The notes under the pieces: model-generated
Told to the model about the DNA's origin: nothing
Databases searched by the model: none
What the model saw: only the letters and a program-made list of their open reading frames with translations
Shown here: positions 1 through 9,267 of the stretch, in pieces
Position numbering within the stretch: position 1 is the first letter of the stretch
Layout of the letters: each line of letters opens with the position of its first letter
Source of the DNA: 34-65-8 sp963529855
GTDB taxonomy: Bacteria > Pseudomonadota > Alphaproteobacteria > Sphingomonadales > Sphingomonadaceae
Assembly (NCBI GenBank): GCA_963529855.1
Contig: CAURZK010000001.1
Coordinates: forward strand, 1 to 64,000
Length of the DNA: 64,000 nucleotides
Direction of reading: 5' to 3'
Position numbers and translations under genes: made by a program

Positions 1-2
1 AC

Positions 3-230
3 GAGGGGCGCAGCGAGAACGTTCCGGCGCCAGAGATCGCCAAGCGCTATTGGGGTCTTCCCGAAGATGCGACGCTGCGTGACGTCGTCCTTGTGGTTCG
101 TGCAGACGAAGCACACCACCGCGACGTCAACCACGGCTTTGCAAACGAGCTTGCGGGGCTGCCCGCTGGTCCCGTCGCCGCGTGCCCCCCGCACGTCACG
201 CTCGAACCGAACTGGAAAAGGGCGGCCTGA
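3..230 (+). CDS. aox: alternative oxidase, C-terminal part (5' end outside window)
   Basis: The frame beginning at base 3 is open from the window edge to a TGA at 228-230 and encodes 75 residues. It contains the motif RADEAHHRDVNH, the last di-iron ligand helix of alternative oxidases (E-x-x-H type), followed by a short hydrophilic tail. The enzyme is a membrane-bound, cyanide-insensitive quinol oxidase that reduces oxygen to water without proton pumping. Only the C-terminus is visible, so the other di-iron ligands cannot be checked. The next gene starts 25 bases downstream on the same strand with its own ribosome-binding site and may be co-transcribed. Identification from the motif is confident. 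Confidence 0.85.
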   Translation, partial: EGRSENVPAPEIAKRYWGLPEDATLRDVVLVVRADEAHHRDVNHGFANELAGLPAGPVAACPPHVTLEPNWKRAA

Positions 231-254
231 TCGACGTCGGCAGGAGGACGGAAC

Positions 255-614
255 GTGTCGGAACAAATTTCAATCCGCTTGTTGGTCGAAGACGCATCTG
301 TCCTGGCTGCCTTGCGCTTTGCGCTCACGATTGATGGCTTCGTCATAATCGACAGCGCTTTCAACGGGACCGACCGGCATCCGGACGCGCCACTGGTGAT
401 AGACGAGCGCTACGCCGGGGATGGGTTGATCGCATTGTCGGGACTGCGCGCCCGCGGCTGCCGTGGGTCAGCCATGGTGCTGGCAACTAACCCGACGGCT
501 CGGTTCCGGGCTCGTGTCGCCGCGTTGGACGCGATCCTGATCGAAAAGCCGCTGATTGGCGATGACCTCGGCCGGACACTCATCTCGGCCAGCGGCGTCC
601 GAAAGGCGGCATGA
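255..614 (+). CDS. single-domain response-regulator (receiver) protein
   Basis: The product has 119 residues with GTG start and an AGGAGG-type ribosome-binding site at 242-247. The sequence reads as a whole receiver domain with no output domain. The acidic pair is E12-D13 (LLVED), the likely phospho-acceptor is D50 (LVIDE), a threonine sits at position 78 and the conserved lysine is K98 (IEKPL). Such stand-alone receivers usually pass phosphate to or modulate a kinase or another regulator. It directly follows the alternative oxidase gene, so a role in its control is possible but is inference. The similarity is diverged outside these key residues. Confidence 0.6.
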   Translation: MSEQISIRLLVEDASVLAALRFALTIDGFVIIDSAFNGTDRHPDAPLVIDERYAGDGLIALSGLRARGCRGSAMVLATNPTARFRARVAALDAILIEKPLIGDDLGRTLISASGVRKAA

Positions 615-723
615 AATGTTCTCACACCCTCCTTCAGGCGAACGAAAACCGACTGCTTGACGACTGCGATTTCAATGCGCCGAGCCGGGTTGGACGGAAG
701 GCGCGCAGGAAAGGATCTATGTC

Positions 724-1197
724 ATGTCTGATGCTGTTCTTCGCACTGCGAACGCGATCGTTCCGGAACGCAGAGATCCTTCGCCGGATGTCCTGATTGC
801 CATCACCGGGCTCGAGGCCAATGACAATTGCCGGCCGGCATTAAGGCAGCAGCCAGAGACGCGCATGTTCGAGTTGCCAGCATTCCTGTGGGTCATGACC
901 GCAGCTTGTTACGCCGTCTTTCTCTTGGCGCTGCTCGGTGCCACCGGAGGTGCCCGTGCGGCGTTTGCGATCGCCATATCCGCGCTGTTCGTGACGATGT
1001 TCTTCGGCACCGCAACAGTGATGCTGGAGCAGGCCGGGTCACAGCCGCAAAGCCCCCTGAGCGGTCCGGGCAAGGCGCTGCAGACAGCCAATGGCCCGTT
1101 GTCGCGCAGCGAAGTTTGCGGGCAAGTGCTTGTCGTCCCAGTCGCGGTGGCAACGTTCGGGATCGTCATCAGCATCATCAGCGCAATCGTAATGTGA
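724..1197 (+). CDS. small membrane protein of unknown function
   Basis: The product has 157 residues; an AGGAAAGG site at 708-715 supports the ATG at 724, though an internal ATG at 865 would still keep all membrane segments. The first 47 residues are hydrophilic. Hydrophobic segments lie at about residues 52-72, 80-97 and 134-156, with a polar stretch between the second and third. I recognise no family. It follows the receiver gene on the same strand after about 110 bases and may belong to the same alternative-oxidase group. It is real by reading frame, ribosome-binding site and membrane pattern, but its function is unknown. Confidence 0.55.
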   Translation: MSDAVLRTANAIVPERRDPSPDVLIAITGLEANDNCRPALRQQPETRMFELPAFLWVMTAACYAVFLLALLGATGGARAAFAIAISALFVTMFFGTATVMLEQAGSQPQSPLSGPGKALQTANGPLSRSEVCGQVLVVPVAVATFGIVISIISAIVM

Positions 1198-1443
1198 CTC
1201 TTCTGCCCTTCGGGCGGAGAAAAAACGTCTGATATGCGGGCACGCAGCAGACTGACCGCCGGTGGGCCAGGTTGCAGAAAGCCACTTGGCCCACGCGCGC
1301 ACGGCAATTGCCTCAGGCGGCAAAATCCTGCCTGCTCAATCGTTGTTCACTGACGGAAGCTGGGGCAATTTGCTCATGGCGGCCACACGAAGTCACGGCG
1401 CAATATCACCCCCCTCCCCCTTACAGCGGACCGCGTTTACGCA

Positions 1444-1731
1444 TCAGCTCGGAAATTTTCGGCGTTTGCGCCGACCGGCGGTCATTGGATCTGGCTTAAC
1501 GGGCGGACGCCAATCTGCTGGCGGCGCAATCGGCTGTTGACTGGTTCCCAGGCCCATGGCGCCGGGTCGTTGCCGCGCTAACCCCGAGGTGTCAGCATGT
1601 TCAGCGTCGGCGGATGTTGCACCGCCACGCATAAGGTTGATCCTGTCGCGATATTGTTTGGCCGCCTCGAAATCCAAAGCTGCGGCAGCTGCGTCCATCT
1701 TTTGCCGGAGAGTTTCCATAGTTTCCGTCAT
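1444..1731 (-). CDS. UvrB/UvrC-motif (UVR) protein
   Basis: The product has 95 residues. The N-terminal 35 residues (LRQKMDAAAAALDFEAAKQY and the following RDRI) match the UVR motif, a helical hairpin that in UvrB and UvrC mediates their contact. The rest is low-complexity, rich in Pro, Gln and Arg, and ends in a basic RRKRRKFPS tail. Stand-alone UVR proteins of this size occur in alphaproteobacteria, but their job is not established. No excision-repair gene lies beside it, although the recG and mfd genes are far downstream. The motif call is good; a repair function is inference only. Confidence 0.65.
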   Translation of the reverse strand: MTETMETLRQKMDAAAAALDFEAAKQYRDRINLMRGGATSADAEHADTSGLARQRPGAMGLGTSQQPIAPPADWRPPVKPDPMTAGRRKRRKFPS

Positions 1732-1891
1732 GTGGTCATAACGCCCGGCGCCGCCGCTGGTTCAATACGAGCTTACCAAGCGCTGGACAAAAATGATTGT
1801 TTACGCGGATTTGTCGGCACCGATTCCCCAGAACAGTGGTTGATCCTTTACCTGCGGCGTTTTGCCCAGCTGACTTTGATGGAGAACGGTA

Positions 1892-3061
1892 ATGCGCGCG
1901 TTGTGTTGGCATGGAAAAGGCGACGTGCGCGTCGATACGGTTGAAGATCCGGAGATCAAGCATCCGCGCGATGCAATCATCAAGATCACCGCGTGCGCGA
2001 TCTGCGGCTCCGACCTCCATTTGCTCGATGGGTACCAGCCGACCATGGAGGCCGGCGACATTCTGGGCCATGAGAACATGGGTGAGGTTGTCGCGCTCGG
2101 GTCCGGAGTCACCAATCTCAAGATCGGCGACCGTGTCGTCGTACCCTTCACCATTTCATGCGGAGAGTGCTGGTTCTGCGAAAAGGGGCTTTTCTCGGCC
2201 TGCTGCACAACCAATCCGAATGCGGAGATGGCCATCAAGGCGATGGGCCACTCCCCCGCCGGACTGTTTGGCTTCAGTCACATGCTCGGAGGCTATTGTG
2301 GCGGCCAGGCGGAATATCTGCGCGTTCCGATGGCAGACGTCGGCCCCATCATAGTGCCCGATCACGTGACCGACGAACAGGCACTCTTCCTCTCCGACAT
2401 CTTCCCGACCGGTTACATGGCGGCAGAAAATGCACAGATCGAGCCTGGAGACACCGTCGCAATCTGGGGTTGCGGCCCGGTTGGTCAATTCGCAATCAGG
2501 TCGGCGCTCATGATGGGTGCCGGCCGCGTTATCGCGATCGACGAAGTGCCCGAGCGTCTTGCCATGGCCGAGGCAGGTGGTGCGGAGACGATCAACTTCA
2601 GTGAGGTCGATGTTTACGACGAACTGCAATTTCGCACCAAGGGCCGTGGGCCGGACAGCTGCATCGATGCTGTCGGCTGCGAAGCTTCGGGACACGGAGC
2701 AGTCGATGCCATGCTAGACCGGGTTAAGGCGGCGACCTTCCTGGCGACTGATCGTGTCCACGTGTTGCGCGAGGCGATCATGAGTTGCCGGATGGGTGGG
2801 ACTGTCTCGATACCGGGCGTATATGTTGGCATGGGCGATAAAATCCCTATCGGCGCAATGATGAACAAGGGGCTGACTATCAAAACCGGTCAAACGCACG
2901 TCCAGGCCTATACCAAACCGCTTCTCGCCCGGATTGAGGCTGGCGACATCGATCCGAGTTTCGTCGTCACGCATCCCGCGAGCCTCGAGGACGCGCCTGA
3001 AATGTACAAGAAGTTTCGCGACAAGGAGGATGGAGTAATCAAAGTCGTGCTGCGGCCATAA
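1892..3061 (+). CDS. zinc-dependent alcohol dehydrogenase (formaldehyde-dehydrogenase-like)
   Basis: The protein has 389 residues, typical of the medium-chain dehydrogenase/reductase superfamily. Catalytic zinc ligands C38 and H60-E61 are present, and structural zinc cysteines C90, C93, C96 and C104 are intact. The nucleotide-binding glycine motif is GCGPVG near residue 194. The overall pattern (an insertion after the structural zinc lobe, a late DRVHVLREAI segment) resembles glutathione-independent formaldehyde dehydrogenase-like members. It would oxidise an alcohol or aldehyde with NAD(P) in the cytoplasm; the substrate cannot be told from sequence. GAGAACGG at 1880-1887 is a weak ribosome-binding site. 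It appears to be monocistronic. Confidence 0.85.
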   Translation: MRALCWHGKGDVRVDTVEDPEIKHPRDAIIKITACAICGSDLHLLDGYQPTMEAGDILGHENMGEVVALGSGVTNLKIGDRVVVPFTISCGECWFCEKGLFSACCTTNPNAEMAIKAMGHSPAGLFGFSHMLGGYCGGQAEYLRVPMADVGPIIVPDHVTDEQALFLSDIFPTGYMAAENAQIEPGDTVAIWGCGPVGQFAIRSALMMGAGRVIAIDEVPERLAMAEAGGAETINFSEVDVYDELQFRTKGRGPDSCIDAVGCEASGHGAVDAMLDRVKAATFLATDRVHVLREAIMSCRMGGTVSIPGVYVGMGDKIPIGAMMNKGLTIKTGQTHVQAYTKPLLARIEAGDIDPSFVVTHPASLEDAPEMYKKFRDKEDGVIKVVLRP

Positions 3062-3501
3062 CTGACGGTGGGCACCTTCGCCTATGAACAGTAGGAAGCA
3101 AGTGTTAGGCGGCATGTAGAATACCACAGCGGATCTATAGCTGCACACGGGGTCGAAAGGGAACTATCACCACGAAGCCTGACGCAACGTCGGCGCTTAA
3201 GGTCGTGCAGCGGATAGTGTCGGGCTAGCGGAGAGCGGCTTCGCTAGGACGATCGGTGCTTTACTGAAATTGCAATGCTGCATTCGCTGCCCCGGGTACA
3301 GGGGATAATCGGCCTGAAAGAGATTCCAGAACGAGAGTTCGATCGCAACCGGATAGACGTGTGGATCTTGAGCAATTCTTTGCTTCTTTCTGCCCATTTC
3401 CTCCCTTAAATTAAGCGCGAGCCCCCCTGCTCGGCCGGTCGGCAATGGAGTTTGGCAAAGACCTGCTTCCGGGCACGATCTTTATCGCTATAGAGCCAGA
3501 T
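3062..3501. other. gene-poor gap with a possible small minus-strand ORF
   Basis: This 440-base stretch between the dehydrogenase and the MucR-like gene is lower in GC than its surroundings. The only coding candidate is a 66-residue minus-strand frame listed separately. I see no tRNA, repeat or convincing terminator. Confidence 0.4.
3197..3397 (-). CDS. possible small protein, unrecognised
   Basis: A 66-codon frame starts with ATG at 3397 (MGRKKQRIAQDPHVYP) and is preceded on the minus strand by GGGAGGAA, a near-perfect Shine-Dalgarno sequence, although only one or two bases separate it from the ATG. The product is moderately basic with a central aromatic stretch (ELSFWNLFQADYPLY) and no clear membrane segment. 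I recognise no family. It is divergent from the MucR-like gene, so the strong purine tract could instead belong to that promoter region. Low confidence. Confidence 0.25.
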   Translation of the reverse strand: MGRKKQRIAQDPHVYPVAIELSFWNLFQADYPLYPGQRMQHCNFSKAPIVLAKPLSASPTLSAARP

Positions 3502-3939
3502 ATGAACAATACTTCAGAAAATTCGGCCAGTTTGATGATCGCGCTGACCACAGACATCGTCGTGGCGCACCTTAGCAAGAACATCGTTGCGGTTGAGGAT
3601 GTGCCGGTACTCATCACCAGCACGTACGATGCGTTGGTGTCGCTGGGTCAGGATGTTCGAACTGAGGCTCCGGCGCTGAAACCGGCGGTTTCGATACGAT
3701 CATCAGTCAAGCCTGATTACATTGTTTGCCTCGAAGACGGCAGGAAACTCAGGACGCTTAAGCGCTATCTGGGCACACAGTTTGATATGACGCCGGAAGA
3801 GTATCGCACGCGGTGGAACTTGCCTGCGGACTACCCCATGGTCGCCCCAAACTATACTAAGACGCGGAGGGAACTGGCGCTCAAGAACGGTCTGGGTCGT
3901 CGGCCCGCTTCAAAGCGTGCGGGCACTCAAGTTGAGTAA
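3502..3939 (+). CDS. Ros/MucR-family protein with degenerate zinc finger
   Basis: The product has 145 residues from ATG 3502; an in-frame start at 3445 adds 19 residues unlike the family, so the later start is preferred. The N-terminal half (IALTTDIVVAHLSKNIVAVE) is the usual MucR oligomerisation region and residues 70-130 match the Ros DNA-binding domain up to TPEEYRTRWNLPADYPMVAP. In Ros the zinc ligands are C-x2-C-x9-H-x4-H; here the same columns read C76, D79, Y89 and F94, so three of four ligands are gone. Zinc-free Ros-like proteins that still fold are known in rhizobia. It probably binds AT-rich promoter DNA, but loss of function is possible. Confidence 0.8.
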   Translation: MNNTSENSASLMIALTTDIVVAHLSKNIVAVEDVPVLITSTYDALVSLGQDVRTEAPALKPAVSIRSSVKPDYIVCLEDGRKLRTLKRYLGTQFDMTPEEYRTRWNLPADYPMVAPNYTKTRRELALKNGLGRRPASKRAGTQVE

Positions 3940-4035
3940 CGAGAAGCATCGGGATCGCTCGTTTTATGGATGACTACCGGCACCCGTATGGTGTGATAAT
4001 TGCTAATCGACTTCGATGTGGCAACAATAGCAGTT

Positions 4036-4057
4036 GATCTCTTTTTTTACAGAGATC
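4036..4057. repeat. short inverted repeat between convergent genes
   Basis: GATCTCT at 4036-4042 and AGAGATC at 4051-4057 form a 7-bp stem around an 8-base T-rich loop, directly after the stop of the minus-strand GGDEF-EAL gene and about 100 bases after the MucR-like gene. It could act as a weak terminator for either gene; there is no U-tract after the stem. Confidence 0.35.
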
Positions 4058-6307
4058 TCATGAATTTGCTCTTTTGAGAGGCCGTTTATAGCGATCGGTT
4101 CCACCGAAAACCCTTGATCGTTCCAGCTCAGCCAAATCCATTGCAGGACTGAACAGATATCCCTGACCGGAACGACAGCCAGTCAATTGCAGGATTACCT
4201 TCTGTTCGTCAGATTCGATCCCTTCGGCGATCACTTCCATTCCCATGTTCCTGGCCATTGCGACAATGGCATGCACAATTGCTCGAGCCTGCTGGTCGTG
4301 GACCATGGCTTGCACGAAACTGCTGTCGATCTTCACCTTGTTGATGGGGAAATCACGTAAATGGGAGAGGGATGAGAACCCCGTCCCAAAGTCGTCTAGT
4401 GCGATGCTCATCCCCGCCTCACGAAGCTCTGTCAGAACCCGGCGAACGGCGGCGTTGTCGTGCACTAACAACATCGTCTCGGTGATTTCCAGAGTAATGA
4501 GGTATTCCGGGACCCCTGCTTCTCGCAGAGTTTCCAGGAGCTTTGTAGAAAACCCCCTGCTGAGCAGATCCGTCTCGGCAACGTTCAGACTGATCGATTG
4601 CAGTCCGGGATAACATTGCAACAATGAGGGCATATCCGCGCACACCGCCTGCAACATGCGCGCAGTAATCTCGCGTGATAAGACTGGGTCGAGTAGCGCC
4701 GGCAGAACTTCGCCCGCGGTCAGTCTTGAACCATTTTCGCACGTCAATCGCATGAGCGCTTCCAGCCCGACAAGGGCGCCGTCGCTCAAATCAATTATAG
4801 GCTGGTAGGCGGCAAACAGACGATCCCCATCGAGCGCGCTTCTGACTTGCGCGATCGCATTCTGACGGGCCTGATTTCGGGCCTCCAGCCGGGGGTGATA
4901 GAAGTGTATCGTGTTGCGCTCCCGCTTCTTGCCTTCATACAGGGCGAGATCGGCGCGGCGTAGCAGTTCGCGCGGCTGCATTCCGCGTTGGTACCAGGCA
5001 ATGCCACAAGTTGCGCTGAACTGCAGTTTGTTGCCTGCGACCTCGACCTGGTCAGCGATCGCGTTCAGGACGTTTTGCGCCAAGGCGGATACCGCGCCCG
5101 GAGTAATGCCAACCGACGGCAGTATCGCAAATTCATCGCCACCCCAGCGAGCCAGCACGGCCCGGTGATCGGTGACACTGACGATCCGGGCACTGATTTC
5201 TTCCAGGACAACATCGCCGATCAGATGACCGAAGGTGTCGTTGATGTCCTTGAACCCATCGAGATCGATCAGCATCAGAGCCAGGGGCCCCTTATTCTCG
5301 TGGTGCTTCCTGATCTTTTCCTTGAGGCAGCGATCAAACGCGTGTCGATTGAAAACACCCGTTAAACTGTCGTAGTTGGCCGCACGTTCCAACGCCAGGT
5401 TCGCGTGATATGCAGCGCTGATATCCTGGACGACGCCAACAATCCTGGCTGATCGCTGATCAGCACCGTCCAGACGCTCCCCGACACAGCGTATCCGCTT
5501 TATCTCGCCACTTGCTGCAAGAAGGTCGGCTTCATAGTCAAAGGACATCCCGCTCATCGCGGCGTGCCGAATTTGTTCGTCAACGCGAGAGCGGTCCTCC
5601 GGCCTGTAGAAGTGAAGCGCGCGTTTAGTGTCTATTTTCGCCCCGACTTCAAGGCCAGATATAGCATACATCTGATCGGAGAACTGTAAACTCCGCGAGC
5701 AAATGTCCAATTCCCATGCGCCGATCCCGCCAATTTTTTCCGCTTGAGAAAGCAGCTGATTGCTTTTGCGCAAAGCCTGCGTCTCCTGCAACAGACGTTG
5801 GTTCACCTTGGCTGTGGCCATGCTTTCACTGTGGGCCCTTATCAGGTCTTCGACGACCCGGGCGAAACACCCCAGAAGCTCACGTTCTTTAACGTCGAAG
5901 GTGCGAGGCTGGTCATGCGCAACGCACAAAGCTCCCAACAGATCGCCTTCAGGGCCCCGAACCGGTTGTCCAAGATAAGATCTAATCTGAGGGCCAGCAA
6001 TAACGAGCGGATTTTCCGCAAAGCGCTCGTCACAATGCGTGTCTTCTACCGCAAGAAGTTTTCCTTCGGCAACCGCGTGATGACAAAGAGAAACGTCCCT
6101 AGGGGTTTCCTTGACCGTCAAACCCTCTGCCGACAGAAACCACTGTCTATTTTCATCAAGCAGCGAAATTAGGGAAAATCGGCAGTTAAATAAAGCCGCG
6201 CAAATGCGGGTGATACAATCAAAGTTCTGGGAATGGGGCGAATCCAGTAAATCCAGCTTCCGCAGCGCCGCAACGCGGTCGCTGTCGTCTTCAATACCGG
6301 GAATCAT
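4058..6307 (-). CDS. GAF-PAS-GGDEF-EAL cyclic-di-GMP enzyme
   Basis: The protein has 749 residues from ATG 6307, chosen because GAGG lies six bases upstream; a TTG at 6337 adds ten residues. Order: GAF sensor (about 20-160), PAS (about 190-300), GGDEF (about 315-475, motif RWGGDEF at 387-393), EAL (about 490-735). The diguanylate cyclase motif is complete and no RxxD product-inhibition site precedes it. The EAL half keeps its key residues: E516 in EALMR, an Asn in SLNVAE, LEITET, the DDFGTG loop, KVKID and AEGIES. Both halves look active, so the balance is presumably set by the GAF and PAS domains. No membrane segment, so cytosolic. It is divergent from a second GGDEF-EAL gene. Confidence 0.9.
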   Translation of the reverse strand: MIPGIEDDSDRVAALRKLDLLDSPHSQNFDCITRICAALFNCRFSLISLLDENRQWFLSAEGLTVKETPRDVSLCHHAVAEGKLLAVEDTHCDERFAENPLVIAGPQIRSYLGQPVRGPEGDLLGALCVAHDQPRTFDVKERELLGCFARVVEDLIRAHSESMATAKVNQRLLQETQALRKSNQLLSQAEKIGGIGAWELDICSRSLQFSDQMYAISGLEVGAKIDTKRALHFYRPEDRSRVDEQIRHAAMSGMSFDYEADLLAASGEIKRIRCVGERLDGADQRSARIVGVVQDISAAYHANLALERAANYDSLTGVFNRHAFDRCLKEKIRKHHENKGPLALMLIDLDGFKDINDTFGHLIGDVVLEEISARIVSVTDHRAVLARWGGDEFAILPSVGITPGAVSALAQNVLNAIADQVEVAGNKLQFSATCGIAWYQRGMQPRELLRRADLALYEGKKRERNTIHFYHPRLEARNQARQNAIAQVRSALDGDRLFAAYQPIIDLSDGALVGLEALMRLTCENGSRLTAGEVLPALLDPVLSREITARMLQAVCADMPSLLQCYPGLQSISLNVAETDLLSRGFSTKLLETLREAGVPEYLITLEITETMLLVHDNAAVRRVLTELREAGMSIALDDFGTGFSSLSHLRDFPINKVKIDSSFVQAMVHDQQARAIVHAIVAMARNMGMEVIAEGIESDEQKVILQLTGCRSGQGYLFSPAMDLAELERSRVFGGTDRYKRPLKRANS

Positions 6308-6752
6308 GTGCGACCTCAGAATTTTGCGACAGAACAACCCCTAGCCCCTCGGGTTAATCAAGCTTGGCAAATGCTTCGTTAACGCGCTTGGCAAAGGCTT
6401 TTCAGATCGCGATTCAATTCAACAAAGCGACTGGGAAAACATCAGCTCAAGAGAGGTTCTAGCCCTGCCATCGGGTGACAGAATGCGAGCTGTGCAGATG
6501 TTTCCTCGCATGAGCCATCAGGCGGCACAATAGAACTATAACTTTGCACGACCGATTTTCGCTTCGACTCCTCAGTCGCATCCAGATGTCAAGGCAAGCG
6601 AACATTTGGCTTATTTGACATTCGATTTGATCTCAGACCACTGTCCATTTAAACCCCTCGCTTTCCTAACCCAAGCCATGGGAATGATAACGCATTTTAA
6701 ACGCGTGAGAATTTAATGAAGCGCTTCAGGCGATGGCTCGAAATCGCGGTAG
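6308..6752. other. AT-richer divergent promoter region
   Basis: This 445-base gap separates two divergent GGDEF-EAL genes and is visibly richer in A and T than the coding DNA. It must hold both promoters. I could not pick out a convincing -35/-10 pair, operator or small RNA. Confidence 0.4.
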
Positions 6753-8912
6753 ATGCAGTCCCATGGTAAACGAAGCACTCCAACTCAGGGACCTGCGAAA
6801 GCCTCTCCCGATACGGCTTCTAAAAATTTGCTGGAGGTCCTCGAGGACAGCAATCGCACCGCGATGGCCATTTCTGCAACGTCGCCCGACGCTATTGTCT
6901 GCGCCAACGCGCGTGGCCTGATCACGCACTGGAACGCCAGCGCTGAACGTCTTTTCGGCATTTCTTGCCATGAAGCGATCGGCGCGCCACTCTCGATCAT
7001 CGTTCCGCCACCGATGCGCGCAGCGCACGAGGCGGGCATGGCGCGGGTGGCATCGGGCGGCAACGGGGCGCTCATCGGACAGACCATCGAAGTCCCTGCG
7101 CTCCACGCAGATGGCCATGAGGTTCCCATCGAACTGTCCTTGACCATGTGGCCTGGACCGGATGGAAGGCCCGCTGGCTTCGGAGCGATTATACGAGATC
7201 TGACTGCCAAGAAGGAAGCGGAACGCCAGCTCGCCGATGAGAAGGCTTTCGTCGATGCAGTGATTGAACATCTTCCGTTGATGCTGTTCGTCAAGAACGC
7301 CAACACCCGGCAATACCGAGTCCTCAACCGCGCGGGCGAAGAGATCACCGGGATGACGCGTGAGGACGTGATCGGCCGCAGCGACATCGACCTGCAACTG
7401 CATGCAGCGCTGGAATATACTGCGCGCGACACTGCAGTCTTGCAGTCAGGAGAAAGCGACGTTTTCGAAAGTCTTTACGAACGGGCTCCAGGCGACGAGC
7501 GGCTTCTTCGCACTCGCCGTGTCGCGATACCGGGACGGACCGGCATACCGGCCTATCTGATCGGCATCACCGAAGACGTGACTGAGCGGCGCGAAGCGCA
7601 GAAACGCGTGGCCTATCTTGCACATCACGACATATTGACAGGTCTGGCCAACCGGGCTCGTTTCATGGAGATGCTCACCGAGGCACTCCCCACATGCCCG
7701 GCAGTTCTGTGTATAGATCTCGATCGCTTTAAGGCCGTCAATGATCTGTTCGGCCACGAAACGGGGGATGCCCTACTGAGGACCGTTGCAGAAAAACTGA
7801 CAGTTCTGGCCAATGGAAATTGTAGTATCGGGCGACTGGGTGGCGATGAGTTTGCCGTGGTAGTCCCCGGCCCGGACGCGCCGCGTTTTGCCGCCCAACT
7901 GGCCCGTCAAATCATTGAAAATCTCGCTCAGCCCAGAATAGTCGAAGGGCGCTTTACGCACGTGGGAGCGAGCGTGGGCATCGCTGTTGCGGGACTTGAT
8001 GGGGCTGACAGCAGCGATCTGCTCCGAAGCGCGGATCTGGCGCTCTATCGCGCAAAAAGGCAAGGCAAAGGCCAGTTTTGTTTCTTCGAGGCCGAAATGG
8101 ATCTGGCCGCAAAAGAAAGACGAGAGCTGGAAGCGGATTTGCGCGACGCGCTAAGGGCTGGCCAGATTGAACTGCATCACCAACCTCTCGCCGACCTGGA
8201 AACCGGCTAGGTGACAGGCTTCGAGGCACTCGCGCGCTGGGATCATCCCCAGCGCGGCGCGATAGCGCCAGATTTGTTTATACCTATCGCCGAGGAATGC
8301 GGGCTTATCGCTGAGCTCGGCAGCTATGTACTGCATCGCGCTGCAAGTGAGGCCGCCGGATGGGCGCCAGCTCTGCGCGTGGCGGTTAATCTTTCCCCGC
8401 TGCAATTTGCGCAGGGCGACCTGGCCGCCGACGTAAAAGCGATCCTCAATGAAACAGGCCTCGATCCCTGCCGCCTTGAGTTGGAAATCACGGAAGGACT
8501 TTTGATCCGTGATGCAGATCGAGCGCTTTCCATTCTGGAGCAGCTGAAAGACCTTGGCATTCGGATCGCCATGGATGATTTCGGTACGGGTTATTCGTCC
8601 CTGAGCTATTTCCGACAGTTCCCCTTCGACAAGGTGAAGATCGACCAGTCCTTCGTTCGCGAGATGGGCAGCAATCGTCAGGCATTGGCGGTGGTTCAGG
8701 CTGTCATTGGACTGGGGCGAGGTCTTGGCATGCCCGTAGTGGCCGAAGGCGTTGAAACCCAGGCGCAACTGGAAGGATTGCGGTCCGAGGGGTGTACCGA
8801 AGTCCAGGGTTTCCTGGTCGGCCGACCGCAACCGATCGAGAATTTCAGATCGGTGGTCATAACCCGAAAATGTGCAAACGCTATAGACGTTAGCCAGGCT
8901 TACGCGTCGTGA
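6753..8912 (+). pseudogene. PAS-PAS-GGDEF-EAL gene interrupted by in-frame TAG
   Basis: The frame runs from ATG 6753 to a TAG at 8208-8210 and continues in the same frame to TGA at 8910-8912. The first part (485 residues) holds PAS (about 40-150), PAS (about 165-285) and GGDEF (motif RLGGDEF at 361-367, no RxxD inhibition site) and ends in the first strand of the EAL domain, ELHHQPLADLETG. The second part begins VTGFEALARW and carries the remaining EAL motifs (NLSPLQF, LEITEG, DDFGTG, KVKIDQSFV, AEGVET). EAL domains often have Gln at the stop position, so one CAG-to-TAG change explains it. GTG at 8211 abuts the stop and could restart translation. The cyclase half is probably functional; the EAL half lacks its first strand. 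Confidence 0.85.
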
Positions 8913-9262
8913 TTGTCTTGCCGATGCGTGATATTCACCCGGCGCGCGTTTGAGACAGCACCTCGGCCGAATTGCCATCCCAACGGCCAAAGCGCGCTCC
9001 AGCATAAAACGTTGACGAGAAAGGGCGCCAGATCAAATCGATCCGCGCCTAGCCAGACGTCGAGAATGTCGGCGCGGTTGCCGACTGACATGCCCAGGTA
9101 ATCGCGCACGAAGATGAACGGCCAGCCGGTCGCGACAACCTGGCAGCCCTGCTCGCACCCCATTATCTCCGGATAATGCGCCGGCGCCATGCGCTCACCC
9201 AAGAACGTCGAACCGAGAGTGATCGTGACGCCCAGACATATCGTCACAATCGCACGATGCAT
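8900..9262 (-). CDS. small membrane protein of unknown function
   Basis: The product has 120 residues. It starts with a hydrophobic stretch (about residues 4-20) that could be a signal anchor, then a Cys-containing segment (MGCEQGCQVV), and has a second hydrophobic segment near residues 80-96. I recognise no family. It overlaps the interrupted GGDEF-EAL gene tail-to-tail by 13 bases and lies just downstream of the YihY/BrkB gene on the same strand (5 bases apart), so it is probably co-transcribed with that gene. Function unknown. Confidence 0.55.
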   Translation of the reverse strand: MHRAIVTICLGVTITLGSTFLGERMAPAHYPEIMGCEQGCQVVATGWPFIFVRDYLGMSVGNRADILDVWLGADRFDLAPFLVNVLCWSALWPLGWQFGRGAVSNARRVNITHRQDNHDA

Positions 9263-9267
9263 TCAGG

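Noticed and set aside
1200..1227. Hairpin TTCTGCCC/GGGCGGAGAA as terminator
   Set aside because: It includes wobble pairs and is followed by A residues rather than T on the relevant strand.
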